Numbered from the stretch's first letter, positions 35,151 through 45,455 are shown. The stretch is DNA of 64,000 nucleotides from Halomonas sp. I5-271120 (GCF_030553075.1 NZ_CP130701.1:248001-312000); one strand, 5' to 3'. A program made the numbers and translations. The notes: a model not told the origin generated them from the sequence alone.

Positions 35151-35186
35151 TAACGAAAAGCGGAGAGGCAGAAATGCCTCTCCGCT
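35151..35186 (-). terminator. Terminator after pntB
   Basis: AGCGGAGAGGCA (35159-35170), loop GAAA, and its complement (35175-35186); on the minus strand the stem is followed by TTTCGTTA. It separates the pnt operon from gpsA. Confidence 0.9.
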
Positions 35187-35224
35187 CGGGAGCCGCCAAT
35201 GAGAGGCACGAGGCCCCAGATGAC

Positions 35225-36667
35225 TCAGTCGATCATCGGCACCAAGCTGTCGATGCTCGAACGGGCATCGCCAAACAGCATCCGGGTGTTCTCCTTGAAG
35301 AACAGCGGGTTCTCGATGCCGGAGTAGCCGGTGCCCTGTCCGCGCTTGCAGACAAAGACCTGCTTGGCCTCCCACACCTTGAGCACCGGCATGCCGGCGA
35401 TGGGGCTTGCAGGATCTTCCTGTGCCGCGGGATTAACGATGTCGTTGGAGCCGATGACGATCACCACGTCGGTCTCGGCGAAGTCATCGTTGATCTCGTC
35501 CATCTCCATGACGATGTCATAGGGTACCCGCGCTTCAGCGAGCAGCACATTCATGTGCCCCGGCAGGCGCCCGGCCACCGGATGGATGCCGAAGCGCACA
35601 TTCTTGCCGGCGCTGCGCAATTTGCGGGTCAGCTCGCTGACCGCGTTCTGCGCCTGGGCCACCGCCATGCCGTAACCGGGAACGATGATGACACTGTCGG
35701 CGTCGTTCAGCGCGCTGGCCACGCCGCCGGTATCGATGGCCACCTGCTCGCCCTCGATCTCTGCTGCTTCCCCCTTGGTTCCGCCGAAACCGCCCAGGAT
35801 CACATTGATGAAGTTGCGGTTCATCGCCTTGCACATGATGTAGGACAGAATGGCCCCCGAAGAGCCTACCAGGGCGCCAGTGACGATCAGCAGATCATTG
35901 GAGAGCGTAAAGCCGATGGCGGCGGCCGCCCAGCCGGAATAGCTGTTGAGCATGGAGACCACCACCGGCATATCGGCGCCGCCGATGCCCATGATCAGGT
36001 GCCAGCCGACGAAGAAGGCCAGCAGTGCCAACAGCAGCAGCGTCCAGAAGCCGGCTCCATTGAGGTAGGCAATGGCCAGCAGCAGCGACAGCACAGCCGC
36101 ACCGGCATTCAGCCAGTGGCCGCCCGGGAACTGGCGGGGCTTGCCGTCGACCTTGCCGGCGAGCTTGCCGAAGGCGATCACCGAGCCGGTAAAGGTCACC
36201 GCACCGATGAACACCCCAAGCACCACCTCGACCTGCAGAAAGGTCAGCTCGGCCGGCGTTTTCGACGCCAGAGTGGCGGCAAAGGCAGAGAAACCCTCGG
36301 TGCCGGACTCGGCAAGCTTTGCTGCCAGGACCCGGCGCCGCTCCAGGTCGGCGTTCCAGCCGACGAACACCGCTGCCAGGCCGACGAAGGAGTGCAGCGC
36401 CGCCACCAGCTGCGGCATCTCGGTCATGTCGACCTTTCTGGCCACCACCGTGCCAATGGCAGCCCCGATCAGCATCATCGGAATCATCCAGCCATAGCCA
36501 CCGATGCCCGGACCGAACATGGTAGCGCCGACCCCCAGCGCCATGCCGACGATGCCATACCACACCGCTCGCTTGGCCTTTTCCTGATTGCTCAAGCCCC
36601 CCAGCGAGAGGATGAACAACACACTTGCCGCGATCGCCGCGGCAGAAACGAATTCTTGACCCAGCAT
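35225..36667 (-). CDS. pntB: NAD(P) transhydrogenase subunit beta
   Basis: Membrane subunit of the proton-driven transhydrogenase that makes NADPH from NADH. The 480 residues have about nine N-terminal helices with the proton-channel region, then the C-terminal NADP(H) domain: [39 protein letters not shown] and [13 protein letters not shown] [16 protein letters not shown]. Length is as in E. coli. It follows pntA after a 16-base gap and ends before a strong terminator. NADPH supply links it to PHA synthesis. Confidence 0.97.
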   Translation of the reverse strand: MLGQEFVSAAAIAASVLFILSLGGLSNQEKAKRAVWYGIVGMALGVGATMFGPGIGGYGWMIPMMLIGAAIGTVVARKVDMTEMPQLVAALHSFVGLAAVFVGWNADLERRRVLAAKLAESGTEGFSAFAATLASKTPAELTFLQVEVVLGVFIGAVTFTGSVIAFGKLAGKVDGKPRQFPGGHWLNAGAAVLSLLLAIAYLNGAGFWTLLLLALLAFFVGWHLIMGIGGADMPVVVSMLNSYSGWAAAAIGFTLSNDLLIVTGALVGSSGAILSYIMCKAMNRNFINVILGGFGGTKGEAAEIEGEQVAIDTGGVASALNDADSVIIVPGYGMAVAQAQNAVSELTRKLRSAGKNVRFGIHPVAGRLPGHMNVLLAEARVPYDIVMEMDEINDDFAETDVVIVIGSNDIVNPAAQEDPASPIAGMPVLKVWEAKQVFVCKRGQGTGYSGIENPLFFKENTRMLFGDARSSIDSLVPMID

Positions 36668-36683
36668 CTCGTATCTCCGCGAT

Positions 36684-38255
36684 TCAGGATTTCTGGAACA
36701 TGGCCAGCATCCGGCGTGTCACCTGGAAGCCACCCACGATATTGATGGATGCGATCAGCACCGAAATACCGGCAAGCAGGCCAACCAGCCAGTTGCCCGA
36801 GCCGATCTGCAGTACGGCACCGAGGATGACGATGCCGGAGATAGCATTGGTCACCGCCATCAGCGGGGTATGCAGCGAGTGACTGACGTTCCAGATCACT
36901 TGGAAGCCGACGAAGCAGGCCAGCGCGAAGACGATGAAATGCTGCATGAAGGAAGCCGGCGCCACCTGGCCAAGCAGCCACATCAAGGCCCCGCCCACCA
37001 CCAGCATTCCCACCTGACGCTTGGTCTGAGCGACGAAGGCGGCATGCTCGGCGGCCTTCTTCTCCTCATGAGTGGGCTCCTTTTCCTTCGGCTTGGGCTT
37101 GGCCGCCCCGATCGCCTTCACCTTGGGCGGCGGTGGCGGGAAGGTGATCTCTCCGGCGTGCGTCACGGTGGACCCGCGGATGACATCATCTTCCATGTTG
37201 TGATTGACCACGCCGTCCTTCTCGGGGGTCAGGTCGGTCAACATATGGCGAATATTGGTGGCATAGAGCAGCGAGGACTGCGTCGCCATGCGCGACGGGA
37301 AGTCGGTATAGCCCACCACGATCACGCCGTTGTCGGTGACGATGCGCTCATCCGGCACGGTCAGGTCACAGTTACCCCCTTTTTCGGCGGCCAGGTCGAT
37401 GATCACCGAGCCAGGTTTCATGGCCTCGACCATGTCCTCGAGCCACAGCTTGGGAGCCGGCTTGCCGGGTATCAGCGCAGTGGTAATGACGATGTCCACG
37501 TCCGGCGCCTGCTCGCGGAAACAGGCAAGCTGCTTTTCGCGAAACTCCGGACTGGAGGGTGCCGCATAGCCGCCGCTCTCGGCACCATCCTGACTGTCCT
37601 CAAAATCGAGAAACAGGAACTCGGCGCCCATGGATTCGATCTGCTCGGCCACTTCGGGGCGCACATCGAACGCGCGAACCACGGCACCGAGGCTGGTGGC
37701 GGTACCGATGGCGGCCAGCCCCGCCACCCCGGCGCCGACTACCAGCACCTTGGCCGGCGGCACCTTGCCGGCGGCGGTGACCTGGCCGGTGAAGAAGCGG
37801 CCGAACTGGTTACCGGCCTCGATCACCGCCCGGTAGCCGGCGATATTGGCAGTACTCGACAGGGCATCCATCTTCTGCGCCCTGGAGATACGCGGCACCA
37901 TGTCCATGGCGACGACGGTAGCGCCCTGAGCGCGGCAGCGCTCCAGCAGCGCCTCATTCTGGGCCGGCCAGAAGAACGAAATCAGCGTCTGGCCATCATG
38001 CAGCCGGTCAGCTTCCTCGTCGGTGGGCTCGCGTACCTTGATGACGGTATCGGCCTGCTCCCAGAGCGTTTTAGCGTCGTCGACCACGCTGACGCCGGCA
38101 TCACGATAGGCCGCATCGGCGAAGCCCGCGGCCACGCCGGCCCCGGCCTCGATGAGGCAGTCATGGCCGAGTTTCTGAATCTGCTGCGCGCTCTCCGGGG
38201 TCAGCGCCACTCGCGCCTCGCCCGGGGCCTGCTCCTTTGGTGCTCCGATCTTCAC
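36684..38255 (-). CDS. pntA: NAD(P) transhydrogenase subunit alpha
   Basis: NAD(H)-binding subunit of 523 residues. The alanine-dehydrogenase-like domain begins [19 protein letters not shown] and holds [30 protein letters not shown] follows. A Pro/Lys-rich linker ([10 protein letters not shown]...) leads to C-terminal membrane helices, so this is the E. coli-type single alpha chain. Translation starts at GTG 38255, preceded by GGGAGG; the upstream readable codons lack homology. Two matched palindromes lie upstream. Confidence 0.96.
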   Translation of the reverse strand: MKIGAPKEQAPGEARVALTPESAQQIQKLGHDCLIEAGAGVAAGFADAAYRDAGVSVVDDAKTLWEQADTVIKVREPTDEEADRLHDGQTLISFFWPAQNEALLERCRAQGATVVAMDMVPRISRAQKMDALSSTANIAGYRAVIEAGNQFGRFFTGQVTAAGKVPPAKVLVVGAGVAGLAAIGTATSLGAVVRAFDVRPEVAEQIESMGAEFLFLDFEDSQDGAESGGYAAPSSPEFREKQLACFREQAPDVDIVITTALIPGKPAPKLWLEDMVEAMKPGSVIIDLAAEKGGNCDLTVPDERIVTDNGVIVVGYTDFPSRMATQSSLLYATNIRHMLTDLTPEKDGVVNHNMEDDVIRGSTVTHAGEITFPPPPPKVKAIGAAKPKPKEKEPTHEEKKAAEHAAFVAQTKRQVGMLVVGGALMWLLGQVAPASFMQHFIVFALACFVGFQVIWNVSHSLHTPLMAVTNAISGIVILGAVLQIGSGNWLVGLLAGISVLIASINIVGGFQVTRRMLAMFQKS

Positions 38256-38456
38256 TCTATGCCTCCCTGTCGCGACGCTTGCCGCGAAGCCGACCGCCGT
38301 CCTAAAAACGGCGGGAATGAGTCGATATCTGCATGAATATCCGGGGGTAACACGCCTGTTTCGCCCGCCCCGGGTCATCCTTTGCGATAACGCAGTGTTT
38401 GGAGAAAGCAGCGCAAAGGCAAGGGTTTACGATAAAAAATCCTTTATAAATATACA

Positions 38457-38473
38457 GTTATGACATCCATAAC
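38457..38473. promoter_or_regulatory. Palindromic operator-like site 1 upstream of pntA
   Basis: GTTATGACATCCATAAC: 17 bases with GTTATG/CATAAC arms. It lies next to AT-rich -10-like sequences of the pnt promoter region, where a bound protein would hinder RNA polymerase. Confidence 0.6.
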
Positions 38474-38549
38474 CTACTCTTTATATTAATGATCCGAGTC
38501 AACTAATTGATAAATAATGGAAAAAATGAATTCCCCAACCTGACAAAAT

Positions 38550-38568
38550 CGTTATGAGTGTCATAACG
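38550..38568. promoter_or_regulatory. Palindromic operator-like site 2 upstream of pntA
   Basis: CGTTATGAGTGTCATAACG: a perfect 19-base palindrome apart from its three-base centre. The inner 17 bases match site 1 in both arms and spacing; the two sites are 94 bases apart, about nine helical turns, compatible with looping. Confidence 0.65.
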
Positions 38569-38646
38569 AAAGCATTATTGCTGCCTTGCCTGTCACCGTT
38601 CTTCGATTCATCACCGACCACATGCGTTCGCAAAAACGGGAGCAGA

Positions 38647-39246
38647 TCAAAACTGATGCACCACTTCCTGCGTCGAGGTGATCCGCGCGTAATGGCTGCC
38701 CAGCAACGACAGGCTGAAGTGCTGCACATCCTCGGCGGCCCAGCGCTGCCCATCGATATCGTCGATAGGAAAACTCGCGCAGGCATCGGAGACCACGACC
38801 ACGCCAAAATCCAGGCAGTGTGCATGGCGAGCGGCCGTCGACACGGCATGGCCGGTGGACACGCCCGCCACCACCAGACGCGACACACCGTGACGCCTCA
38901 ACCAGATATCCAGGTCAGTGCCGATGAAGGGGCTTTCGACGTGTTTGGTGACGATACGCTCCCCAACACGGGGCGTTGCCGAGGCTTTGAATTCGGCCCC
39001 GGCATGGCCGGAGCGATAGAGGGACCCCGGGGTATGGGAGAAATGCCGGACATGAACGATGTGTCCATTGCCACCCCGCCAGCAACTCAGCAGTTCATCA
39101 ACCCGATCATCCAGGGCTGGATTGCTATGCATGCCATTGAGCTCGACATCATCGATCGCCTTCTGGAGATCGATCAGCAGCAGAGCCGCCGCATCGTCCC
39201 TGGCATCGTAAAGACGCAACCGTGCATTACTTGACTGGCGCACCAT
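38647..39246 (-). CDS. Cysteine-hydrolase (isochorismatase) fold protein without the catalytic Cys
   Basis: A 199-residue isochorismatase-like protein. The Asp (ALLLIDLQKAI, Asp26) and Lys (RIVTKHVESPF, Lys101) of the usual triad are present. The third motif reads VVAGVSTGHAVSTAARHA, where the position normally holding Cys (as in GVATDYCV of nicotinamidases) is Ala134. It therefore cannot be a standard Cys amidohydrolase; isochorismatases of the EntB/PhzD type also lack the Cys, so a water-based hydrolysis is possible. ATG 39246 follows GGAGG. It stands alone; substrate unknown. Confidence 0.8.
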   Translation of the reverse strand: MVRQSSNARLRLYDARDDAAALLLIDLQKAIDDVELNGMHSNPALDDRVDELLSCWRGGNGHIVHVRHFSHTPGSLYRSGHAGAEFKASATPRVGERIVTKHVESPFIGTDLDIWLRRHGVSRLVVAGVSTGHAVSTAARHAHCLDFGVVVVSDACASFPIDDIDGQRWAAEDVQHFSLSLLGSHYARITSTQEVVHQF

Positions 39247-39657
39247 CACCACCTCCGTCGCCTGTCCTGAAAGAAGCAGTCCCGAATTGCATGCTCCGCC
39301 TTGAGCCGAACAAACACGCCTGAACCGCATGAACCGCTTTGTACTGAATAAGCGGCCCCGAGACGAATCCCCCATCCCGACACCGAATAAGCGGCCGTGA
39401 ACCGAATAACCACAGGATAAGCTGCTCCGAGTGAGCGCGTTCCAAGGGGCGCTATCCGGCACGCACCCGGCAAGTATTCATGCAAGCATAGGCGCTTGCG
39501 CGCCTTGCTGCCCTGCATCAAAGCACGCGACTCTCAACGCTCGACCGCACTGGGGGCTAAAACGACGACGCCTCCCGCGGCATAAGCCGGAGAGGCGTAT
39601 TGAAGGTGCTCGACATGCGGGTATCGGCAAGATCAGGCTAATCGCCAAAGCGTCCAA
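39247..39657. other. Gene-free region with imperfect repeats
   Basis: Holds two copies of GAATAAGCGGCC (39346-39357 and 39385-39396, 39-base period) and partial further copies (GAATAACC near 39404, GGATAAGCTGC near 39415), plus the bax terminator. The short frames here are repetitive and carry no homology signal; I see no gene. Confidence 0.55.
39559..39598 (-). terminator. Terminator after the Bax-like gene
   Basis: ACGCCTC (39568-39574) and GAGGCGT (39592-39598) with extra CCG/CGG pairing inside; on the minus strand the stem is followed by CGTCGTTTT. Confidence 0.7.
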
Positions 39658-40446
39658 TCAGGCAGGCGTATCACCCGCATAGCGACGAATGCGCTCCGCA
39701 TTGGTGCGCAGCAGCGACAGCAGCACATGCTGATAGTCGGAACGGGTGGCGTAATCATTGAGCATCGCGATCAGCGCTTCCGGCGGCACCTCGCCCTGAG
39801 CCGACAACTGGGCCCGACGCGCCCGCAGGTCTGCATAGGCACGATGGGTGTTCAGGTTCTTGAGATAGGCGCGCACGGCGTCCTGCAGACTGTCGAAGGA
39901 CTGGTAGCGGCCACCGCTAGTGCGCATACCAAACAGGTTGTTGTTCTGACGTGCCAGCCGCGACGTTCCCCACCCGGATTCTTCCACCGCCTGCACGGCG
40001 ACCATTTCCAGCGGCACCGGGGCGACACGCTTGAGAAGCAGCGCATTGATCTTGCCCGGCTCGCAGTCCAGCGCATATTCCTTGCACAGCGCCGTTACCC
40101 GTTCACGCTCGGCGCGGGTCCAGGGCGTGTCACGCTCGGCGAGCGCCATAAGCCACTCACGACGGGCCGCGAGCCGCGAGTTCTCGGCCTCGACGATCGG
40201 CACCAGCACCTGGAGGAAAGCATCCTTGCGCCGAGGTCCGGCCGGCAGTTGCCGCAGGTCAGGCAGGGTCACGGCCGCGGCCGGTTCTGTAGTAAGGGTG
40301 GGACGAGGTTCAGCGGGTTGGGAGACTGCCACCGGCGGCATGGCCACCAGCGCAAGAACAAGACTCAGGACCAGTAGCGCCAACGGCAAGGGCCGACGAC
40401 GCGAGGGCGACGACAAGAAACACCAGGGAAATAGATAGCGCATCAT
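39658..40446 (-). CDS. Bax-like glucosaminidase-domain protein
   Basis: A 262-residue exported murein hydrolase of the Bax/FlgJ glucosaminidase class. A basic N-terminus and membrane helix (about 19-41) precede the domain, where AVQAVEESGWGTSRLARQNNNLFGMR gives the catalytic Glu and the N-N-L-F-G signature, and FDSLQDAVRAYLKNLNTHRAY the following helix. E. coli Bax has this layout; its physiological role is not defined. ATG 40446 with GGAG upstream is preferred. It is monocistronic. Confidence 0.88.
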   Translation of the reverse strand: MMRYLFPWCFLSSPSRRRPLPLALLVLSLVLALVAMPPVAVSQPAEPRPTLTTEPAAAVTLPDLRQLPAGPRRKDAFLQVLVPIVEAENSRLAARREWLMALAERDTPWTRAERERVTALCKEYALDCEPGKINALLLKRVAPVPLEMVAVQAVEESGWGTSRLARQNNNLFGMRTSGGRYQSFDSLQDAVRAYLKNLNTHRAYADLRARRAQLSAQGEVPPEALIAMLNDYATRSDYQHVLLSLLRTNAERIRRYAGDTPA

Positions 40447-40644
40447 CAGGACTCCGCTAACAGTGGTTGAGGGCCATCGTGCTATGACCGTCGTGCTAAG
40501 ACGTCTCCTCAACAAGATGCCCCTCATTCAATGTCAGGGGCGCAGGAAAAAGGCAGTGGGCAGATGCATCCCAAGGCCCGGTGACAACCAGCGGGCAAGA
40601 TTATCAGGCATTGGTCGAATCACCGAGCTTTTTTGCACTGCACA

Positions 40645-40681
40645 AAAAGAAAACCCCGCCAGGCGGAACCTGACGGGGTTT
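40645..40681 (-). terminator. Terminator after htpG
   Basis: On the minus strand AAACCCCGTCAGG pairs with CCTGGCGGGGTTT (one G-T pair) and is followed by TCTTTTT. Confidence 0.9.
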
Positions 40682-40731
40682 GCTAACACTCACGGCGCGC
40701 AGCGCGGGTCGTCTATGTCAACGCACGACCA

Positions 40732-42636
40732 TTACGCCATCAGCAGCGCGTTGAGGCGCTTGACGTAAGCGGCCGGATCGTCGAGATGACCGCCCTCGGC
40801 GATGATCGCCTGATCGAGCAGGATCCGCGACAGGTCGCTAAAGGCCTCGCCATCGGCGCCCTCGAGACGACCGACCAGCGCATGCTCGGGGTTGAGCTCG
40901 AGGATCGGCTTGACTTCAGGCATCGGCTGACCGGCCGCCTCCATGATGCGGCGCATCTGGAAGCCCATCTCGTGCTCAGGCAGCACCACGCAGGCCGGGG
41001 AGTCGGTGAGGCGATGGGTAACCTTGACCTCCTGAACTTCCTCGCCCAGCGCTTCCTTGACGCGCTTGACCAGGTCTTCCTTGGACTTGGCGGTCTCTTC
41101 CTGCGCCTTCTTCTCGTCCTCGTCTTCGATCTCGCCCAGATCAAGGTCGCCCTTGGCGACGTCGACCATGGACTTGCCGTCGAACTCGGTGAGGTGGCTC
41201 ATCAGCCACTCATCGATACGGTCGGAAAGCAGCAGTACCTCGATGCCCTTCTTGCGGAAGATCTCGAGATGCGGGCTGTGCTTGGCCGCATTGAAGCTGT
41301 CGGCCACGATGTAATAGATCTTCTGCTGGCCTTCCTTCATGCGCTCCACGTAAGCCGCCAGCGACTGATCCTGAGTCGTGCTGTCGGTGTGAGTGGAAGC
41401 GAAGCGAAGCAGCGCGGCGATCTTGTCGCGGTTGGCATGATCCTCGGCCGGGCCTTCCTTCAACACGGTGCCGAAGGTGTTCCAGAAGGTCTGGTACTGT
41501 TCGTCGTCCTTGGCCAGCTTCTTGAGCATGTCCAGGCCGCGCTTGGTCAGGGCCGCCTTCATCTTGTCGACCTGCGGGTCCTGCTGCAGCAGCTCGCGGG
41601 AGACGTTCAGCGACAGATCCTTGGTGTCGACCACACCCTTGACGAAGCGCAGATACAGCGGCAGGAACTGCTCGGCGTCGTCCATGATGAAGACGCGCTG
41701 CACGTAGAGCTTGAGGCCGCGGGCCCCGTCACGCTCGTAAAGATCGAAGGGCGCGCGGCCCGGCACATAGAGAAGGCTGGTGTAGTCGAGCTTGCCCTCG
41801 ACCCGATTGTGGCTCCAGGTCAGCGGATCGCTGAAGTCATGGGAGACGTGCTTGTAAAACGCCTTGTACTCGTCGTCGGTAATCTCGGCCTTGGGGCGCA
41901 CCCACAGAGCGGTCGCCTCGTTGACGGTCTCCCAGGTCTCGACCTCGCTGCCTTCGATCTCGTTGCCCTCGTCGTCCTTGGCAGTCTCGACCTTGGGCAT
42001 GCGCACCGGCACTTCGATATGGTCGGAATACTTGCGCACCAGATTCTTGAGGCGGAAGTCGTCGGCGTATTCCTGGGCGTCATCCTTGAGGTGCAGCACG
42101 ATCTCGGTGCCACGTACCTCGCGGTCGATGTCGGCGATGGTGAATTCGCCCTCGCCTTTCGAGCGCCATTCGACGCCGGCATCCTGGGGCAGGTCGGCAC
42201 GACGAGTGCGGACGCTCACCTCATCGGCGACGATGAAGCCAGAATAGAAACCGACGCCAAACTGACCGATCAGGCGTGCATCTTTCTGTTGCTCGCCGGA
42301 AAGCTGCTGGAGAAAGTCGGCGGTGCCGCTCTTGGCGATGGTGCCGAGGTTCTGGATCACGTCATCACGGCTCATGCCAATGCCGTTGTCGCGAACGGTG
42401 ACGGTGCCGGCCTTGGCATCGTGCTCGATCTCGACGCGCAGTTCGCTGTCACCCTCGTAGAGTGCATCGTTATCCAGCGCCTGATAGCGCAGCTTGTCGC
42501 AGGCATCGGCAGCGTTGGAAATCATCTCACGCAGGAAGATCTCCCGGTTGGAGTACAGGGAGTGAATCATCAGATTCAACAGCTGTTTGACTTCGGTCTG
42601 GAAGCCCAGGGTTTCTTCATGGGTGACGGTAGACAT
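40732..42636 (-). CDS. htpG: Molecular chaperone Hsp90
   Basis: Cytoplasmic ATP-dependent chaperone of 634 residues. The N-terminal GHKL ATPase shows [28 protein letters not shown] and [11 protein letters not shown]; the middle domain has [11 protein letters not shown] with the catalytic Arg, and the C-terminal dimer domain follows from about 515. An acidic linker (near 525-545) is typical. It is preceded by a heat-shock promoter and ends in a strong terminator, so it forms a single-gene sigma-32 unit. Confidence 0.98.
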   Translation of the reverse strand: MSTVTHEETLGFQTEVKQLLNLMIHSLYSNREIFLREMISNAADACDKLRYQALDNDALYEGDSELRVEIEHDAKAGTVTVRDNGIGMSRDDVIQNLGTIAKSGTADFLQQLSGEQQKDARLIGQFGVGFYSGFIVADEVSVRTRRADLPQDAGVEWRSKGEGEFTIADIDREVRGTEIVLHLKDDAQEYADDFRLKNLVRKYSDHIEVPVRMPKVETAKDDEGNEIEGSEVETWETVNEATALWVRPKAEITDDEYKAFYKHVSHDFSDPLTWSHNRVEGKLDYTSLLYVPGRAPFDLYERDGARGLKLYVQRVFIMDDAEQFLPLYLRFVKGVVDTKDLSLNVSRELLQQDPQVDKMKAALTKRGLDMLKKLAKDDEQYQTFWNTFGTVLKEGPAEDHANRDKIAALLRFASTHTDSTTQDQSLAAYVERMKEGQQKIYYIVADSFNAAKHSPHLEIFRKKGIEVLLLSDRIDEWLMSHLTEFDGKSMVDVAKGDLDLGEIEDEDEKKAQEETAKSKEDLVKRVKEALGEEVQEVKVTHRLTDSPACVVLPEHEMGFQMRRIMEAAGQPMPEVKPILELNPEHALVGRLEGADGEAFSDLSRILLDQAIIAEGGHLDDPAAYVKRLNALLMA

Positions 42637-42714
42637 GTAACGAGTCCCTCATCGATCTCAGCATTGGGGGCGGTTGCCAACGGCAACGCGCCGGTATCGG
42701 GTGATGTGATCGAA

Positions 42715-42742
42715 ATATGGGGCTCTGAATGGGCTTTTCAAG
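42715..42742 (-). promoter_or_regulatory. Sigma-32 heat-shock promoter of htpG
   Basis: On the minus strand CTTGAAA (42742-42736), 13 bases, CCCCATAT (42722-42715). This matches the RpoH consensus in both boxes and spacing. Transcription would start about 70 bases before the htpG ATG. Confidence 0.88.
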
Positions 42743-42821
42743 CCTGCCGAATCAACTGGATGACATTGATTCGACAAATGAGGCCGCGAGTGACACCTGA
42801 TCCTCGGCGCCAGACCAATGG

Positions 42822-43139
42822 CTAGTCATCGCGACCCGCCCGCCAGGCATGATAAGGCGCCAGGTGACGGTCGACCCGAGATAACAGCCAGCCAACGATC
42901 AGGGCGTCGTCAGCCAGCCCCAACACCAGAAAGACATCGGGAATCAGATCCAAGGGTGACAGCAGATAGGCGACGGCTGCCGTCATGCAACCGATGGCCC
43001 GCCAGGGCACCGGCCGATAGCGCCCCGTCAGCACATCGCCAAGCATGGGGAAGAACGAGCGCAACGCGCGGCCGATCCGCGCAAACGATCGACCCCGCCG
43101 GCCAAGCCAGCCCTTGCCTCCTGACGGTGATCCTGCCAT
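42822..43139 (-). CDS. YkvA-family (DUF1232) protein
   Basis: A 105-residue protein with a basic N-terminus (RRGRSFARIGRALRSF) and the DUF1232 core AYLLSPLDLIPDVFLVLGLADDALIVGWLLSRV, whose LSPLDLIPD is diagnostic. The core forms one or two hydrophobic segments; function is unknown. ATG 43139 follows GGGGAG. It lies upstream of htpG but the heat-shock promoter and gap between them suggest separate expression. Confidence 0.85.
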   Translation of the reverse strand: MAGSPSGGKGWLGRRGRSFARIGRALRSFFPMLGDVLTGRYRPVPWRAIGCMTAAVAYLLSPLDLIPDVFLVLGLADDALIVGWLLSRVDRHLAPYHAWRAGRDD

Positions 43140-43402
43140 GTTGCTCTCCCCTGACTGCCCCGGTTGCTTTTGCGGCATCCATGACGCGAATGCTAACTCA
43201 TTAGACCTCTTGCCCTCCCCGAGTGTCACCCGCTTAAACTGCCGCCAGGGTTAGACGGACTGTCAAAGTGCTTCCACTCCTGGCCAAGATGCCACGAGAC
43301 AACCGAGCCTTCACCACCTGTCGAAAGCTGGCGACACTACTCAACGGGTCATGCATCGGCGAAGATAACGGTTATGCACGGCGCGACTCTGGAGATCCCC
43401 TA

Positions 43403-45373
43403 ATGCGACGCTTCCTCCCCTCTCGGCATTGGCCGGCCCTGCTGGCAAGTCTGGCGCTCAGCCTGCCGCTGGGCCTGACAGTCGATGCGGCCAAGGCCGA
43501 TGAAACACAGGATATGGCCATGCGTGATGCCCTGGAGGCCGCCAGGGCAAAGGAATTCTCGCGTATTGACCAGGCGGCCATCGATGGCCATGTCCTCGAG
43601 GGCTACGTGGAGTATCACCGCCTGCTGTCGCGCCTGCCAAATGCGCCGGCATCGCAGGTGCAAGACTTCATGACCCGATACGACGACTCGCCGCTGGCCG
43701 ACTGGATGCGCGGCGAAGCCATAGGCCGTTACGGCAAGGCCGGTCGCTTTGAAAGCCTGCGCGAGATCAGCGACGGCGAGCCTCGTGGCACTCAGCGCCG
43801 CTGTTACTACTATACCGCCCTGCTGGATACCCGCCCCCAGGATGCCGCCAACGGTGGACGGGCGCTATGGCGCGTCGGCCACTCCCAGCCCGACGCCTGT
43901 AACCCGCTGTTTCGCGCCCTTCGCGAACGTGGCGAGATAGGCGCCCCCGAGATCTGGGAGCGCCTTACCCTGGCCTGGCAGGCCGGTGAGACTGGCATGG
44001 TGAGCTATCTTGGCCGTCAGTTAGGCAGCGCCTGGCAGCCCGGGCTAGACGCCCTGGACCGCCTGCAGCAGGACTTCTCGGCCATTACTCAGGTGCCCAC
44101 GCGCATCGGCCCACAAGGAGGCGGCACCGACGCGCTCTATGAAGCGGCCATGCACGGTTTCACCCGAGCCGATACCGAGGCAGCCCTGGAAGCCTGGCGC
44201 AAGATCTCGCCGCACGTCGATCTCGGCGCCGGTGCACGGCGGGAAATCGAACACGACCTGATGTTCTATTCGATGGTTCGCGAAGTCGCCAATAACCGCG
44301 GCTGGGTCGATGCCACCCTCCCCGGTTTCCAGGACACCGACCTGCTGGAGCTCAGGATACGCCGGGCACTTGCTCAACGTGATTGGAGCGGCGTAATCGA
44401 TTGGGTGCATCGCCTGCCGGACGAGCCGCGCCGCGAGGCCCGCTGGCAATACTGGGTAGGCCGCGCGCTCGAGCAGCTCGGCAATCCCGGCGGAGCCGCC
44501 GACGCCTTCCGCGCTGCCGCCAGCGACCGCAGCTTCTTCGGTTTCGCCGCCGCGGACCGTCTCGATGTGCCCTATGCATTGAATCTGGAGCGAGTCAGCT
44601 ACAACGCGGCTTACCGCGAGCGCATTGCCGAATGGCCGGTCGTGCAGCGCACAGAAGCACTGATTCGCATCGGTGAGCCAGGACTTGCCAACAGCGAGTG
44701 GTACAGCGCTGCCGGTCGCGCCGATGCTGACAAGGCCAAGGCACTGGCGGACTACGCCGCTTATCGTGGCTGGCATGCGCGCGCGGTGCAGACCACGATT
44801 GCCGCCGGCCTTTGGGATGCACTGGACTGGCGCTTCCCCGAGGCCTATCGCGACGATTTCCTGCACTGGGGCAATCGCCGCGGCGTCGACCCCTACCTCT
44901 TGATGGCCATCGCCCGCCGTGAAAGTGCCTACAACCCAACGGTGGTCTCACCGGCCGGTGCCCGAGGCCTGATGCAACTGATGCCGGCCACCGCGCGCCA
45001 TGTCAGTCGGCAACTGGGGCTCGAGGACCCTGGCCTCTATGGCGTTCTGCAGCCGGAAACCAACATCCGTCTGGGAAGCCGCTATATCCAGGACATGATC
45101 GAGCGCTACCGTGGCAATCGGCTGGCCGCCACCGCCGCCTACAACGCCGGACCGAACCGGGTCGACCGCTGGCTCAAGGATGCCCCGCGGGAGTTCGACC
45201 TGTTCGTGGAGAGCATTCCCTTCCACGAGACCCGCCAGTACGTCCAGGCGGTAATGGCCTACCGGGTGATCTTCGAGAGTCTTGCCAAGGGCGGCAGCAC
45301 CCAGGATGTGTCGCTGCTGACCCAGGCGGAGCAACGCGAGCGTTACGACACCTCACTGCTCGCCCAGCAATAG
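43403..45373 (+). CDS. slt: Soluble lytic murein transglycosylase
   Basis: Periplasmic muramidase-like enzyme that cleaves peptidoglycan to 1,6-anhydro products. The 656-residue precursor has a signal peptide (about 1-32), a long alpha-superhelical doughnut (about 40-480) and a C-terminal SLT domain: AIARRESAYNPTVVSPAGARGLMQLMP with the catalytic Glu, then YNAGPNRVDRW and ETRQYVQAVMAYR. This is the Slt70 architecture. ATG 43403 follows GGAG and starts the signal peptide. A terminator follows. Confidence 0.95.
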   Translation: MRRFLPSRHWPALLASLALSLPLGLTVDAAKADETQDMAMRDALEAARAKEFSRIDQAAIDGHVLEGYVEYHRLLSRLPNAPASQVQDFMTRYDDSPLADWMRGEAIGRYGKAGRFESLREISDGEPRGTQRRCYYYTALLDTRPQDAANGGRALWRVGHSQPDACNPLFRALRERGEIGAPEIWERLTLAWQAGETGMVSYLGRQLGSAWQPGLDALDRLQQDFSAITQVPTRIGPQGGGTDALYEAAMHGFTRADTEAALEAWRKISPHVDLGAGARREIEHDLMFYSMVREVANNRGWVDATLPGFQDTDLLELRIRRALAQRDWSGVIDWVHRLPDEPRREARWQYWVGRALEQLGNPGGAADAFRAAASDRSFFGFAAADRLDVPYALNLERVSYNAAYRERIAEWPVVQRTEALIRIGEPGLANSEWYSAAGRADADKAKALADYAAYRGWHARAVQTTIAAGLWDALDWRFPEAYRDDFLHWGNRRGVDPYLLMAIARRESAYNPTVVSPAGARGLMQLMPATARHVSRQLGLEDPGLYGVLQPETNIRLGSRYIQDMIERYRGNRLAATAAYNAGPNRVDRWLKDAPREFDLFVESIPFHETRQYVQAVMAYRVIFESLAKGGSTQDVSLLTQAEQRERYDTSLLAQQ

Positions 45374-45419
45374 AACGCTTGCCGCGCACCTGCGGCAAGC
45401 CATACCAGAGAGACCGACA

Positions 45420-45455
45420 CACCACGGGCCCGCCAAGCGGGCCCGTGGTGCTTTC
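45420..45455 (+). terminator. Terminator after slt
   Basis: CACCACGGGCCCGC (45420-45433), loop CAA, complement (45437-45450), then CTTTC. It also faces the end of the convergent LysE gene. Confidence 0.88.

Larger units (their letters stand above)
38256..38646 (-). other. AT-rich pntA upstream region
   Basis: A gene-free stretch much richer in A+T than its surroundings. It contains TATATT/TATAAA sequences near 38440-38455 suitable for a -10 on the minus strand, and two copies of a palindrome (38457-38473, 38550-38568). A transcript starting near 38440 would have a leader of about 185 bases before the pntA GTG. Confidence 0.6.

Noticed and set aside
35132..38336. Two long plus-strand frames opposite pntB and pntA
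   Set aside because: Shadows caused by codon bias; the transhydrogenase subunits explain the region fully.
39246..39521. Minus-strand frame of 91 codons upstream of the isochorismatase-like gene
   Set aside because: Its translation is repetitive (AAYSV-like) because of the underlying DNA repeat and shows no coding signal.
40786..42825. A 679-codon plus-strand frame opposite htpG
   Set aside because: Antisense shadow of a strongly conserved gene; no ribosome site and no recognisable protein.
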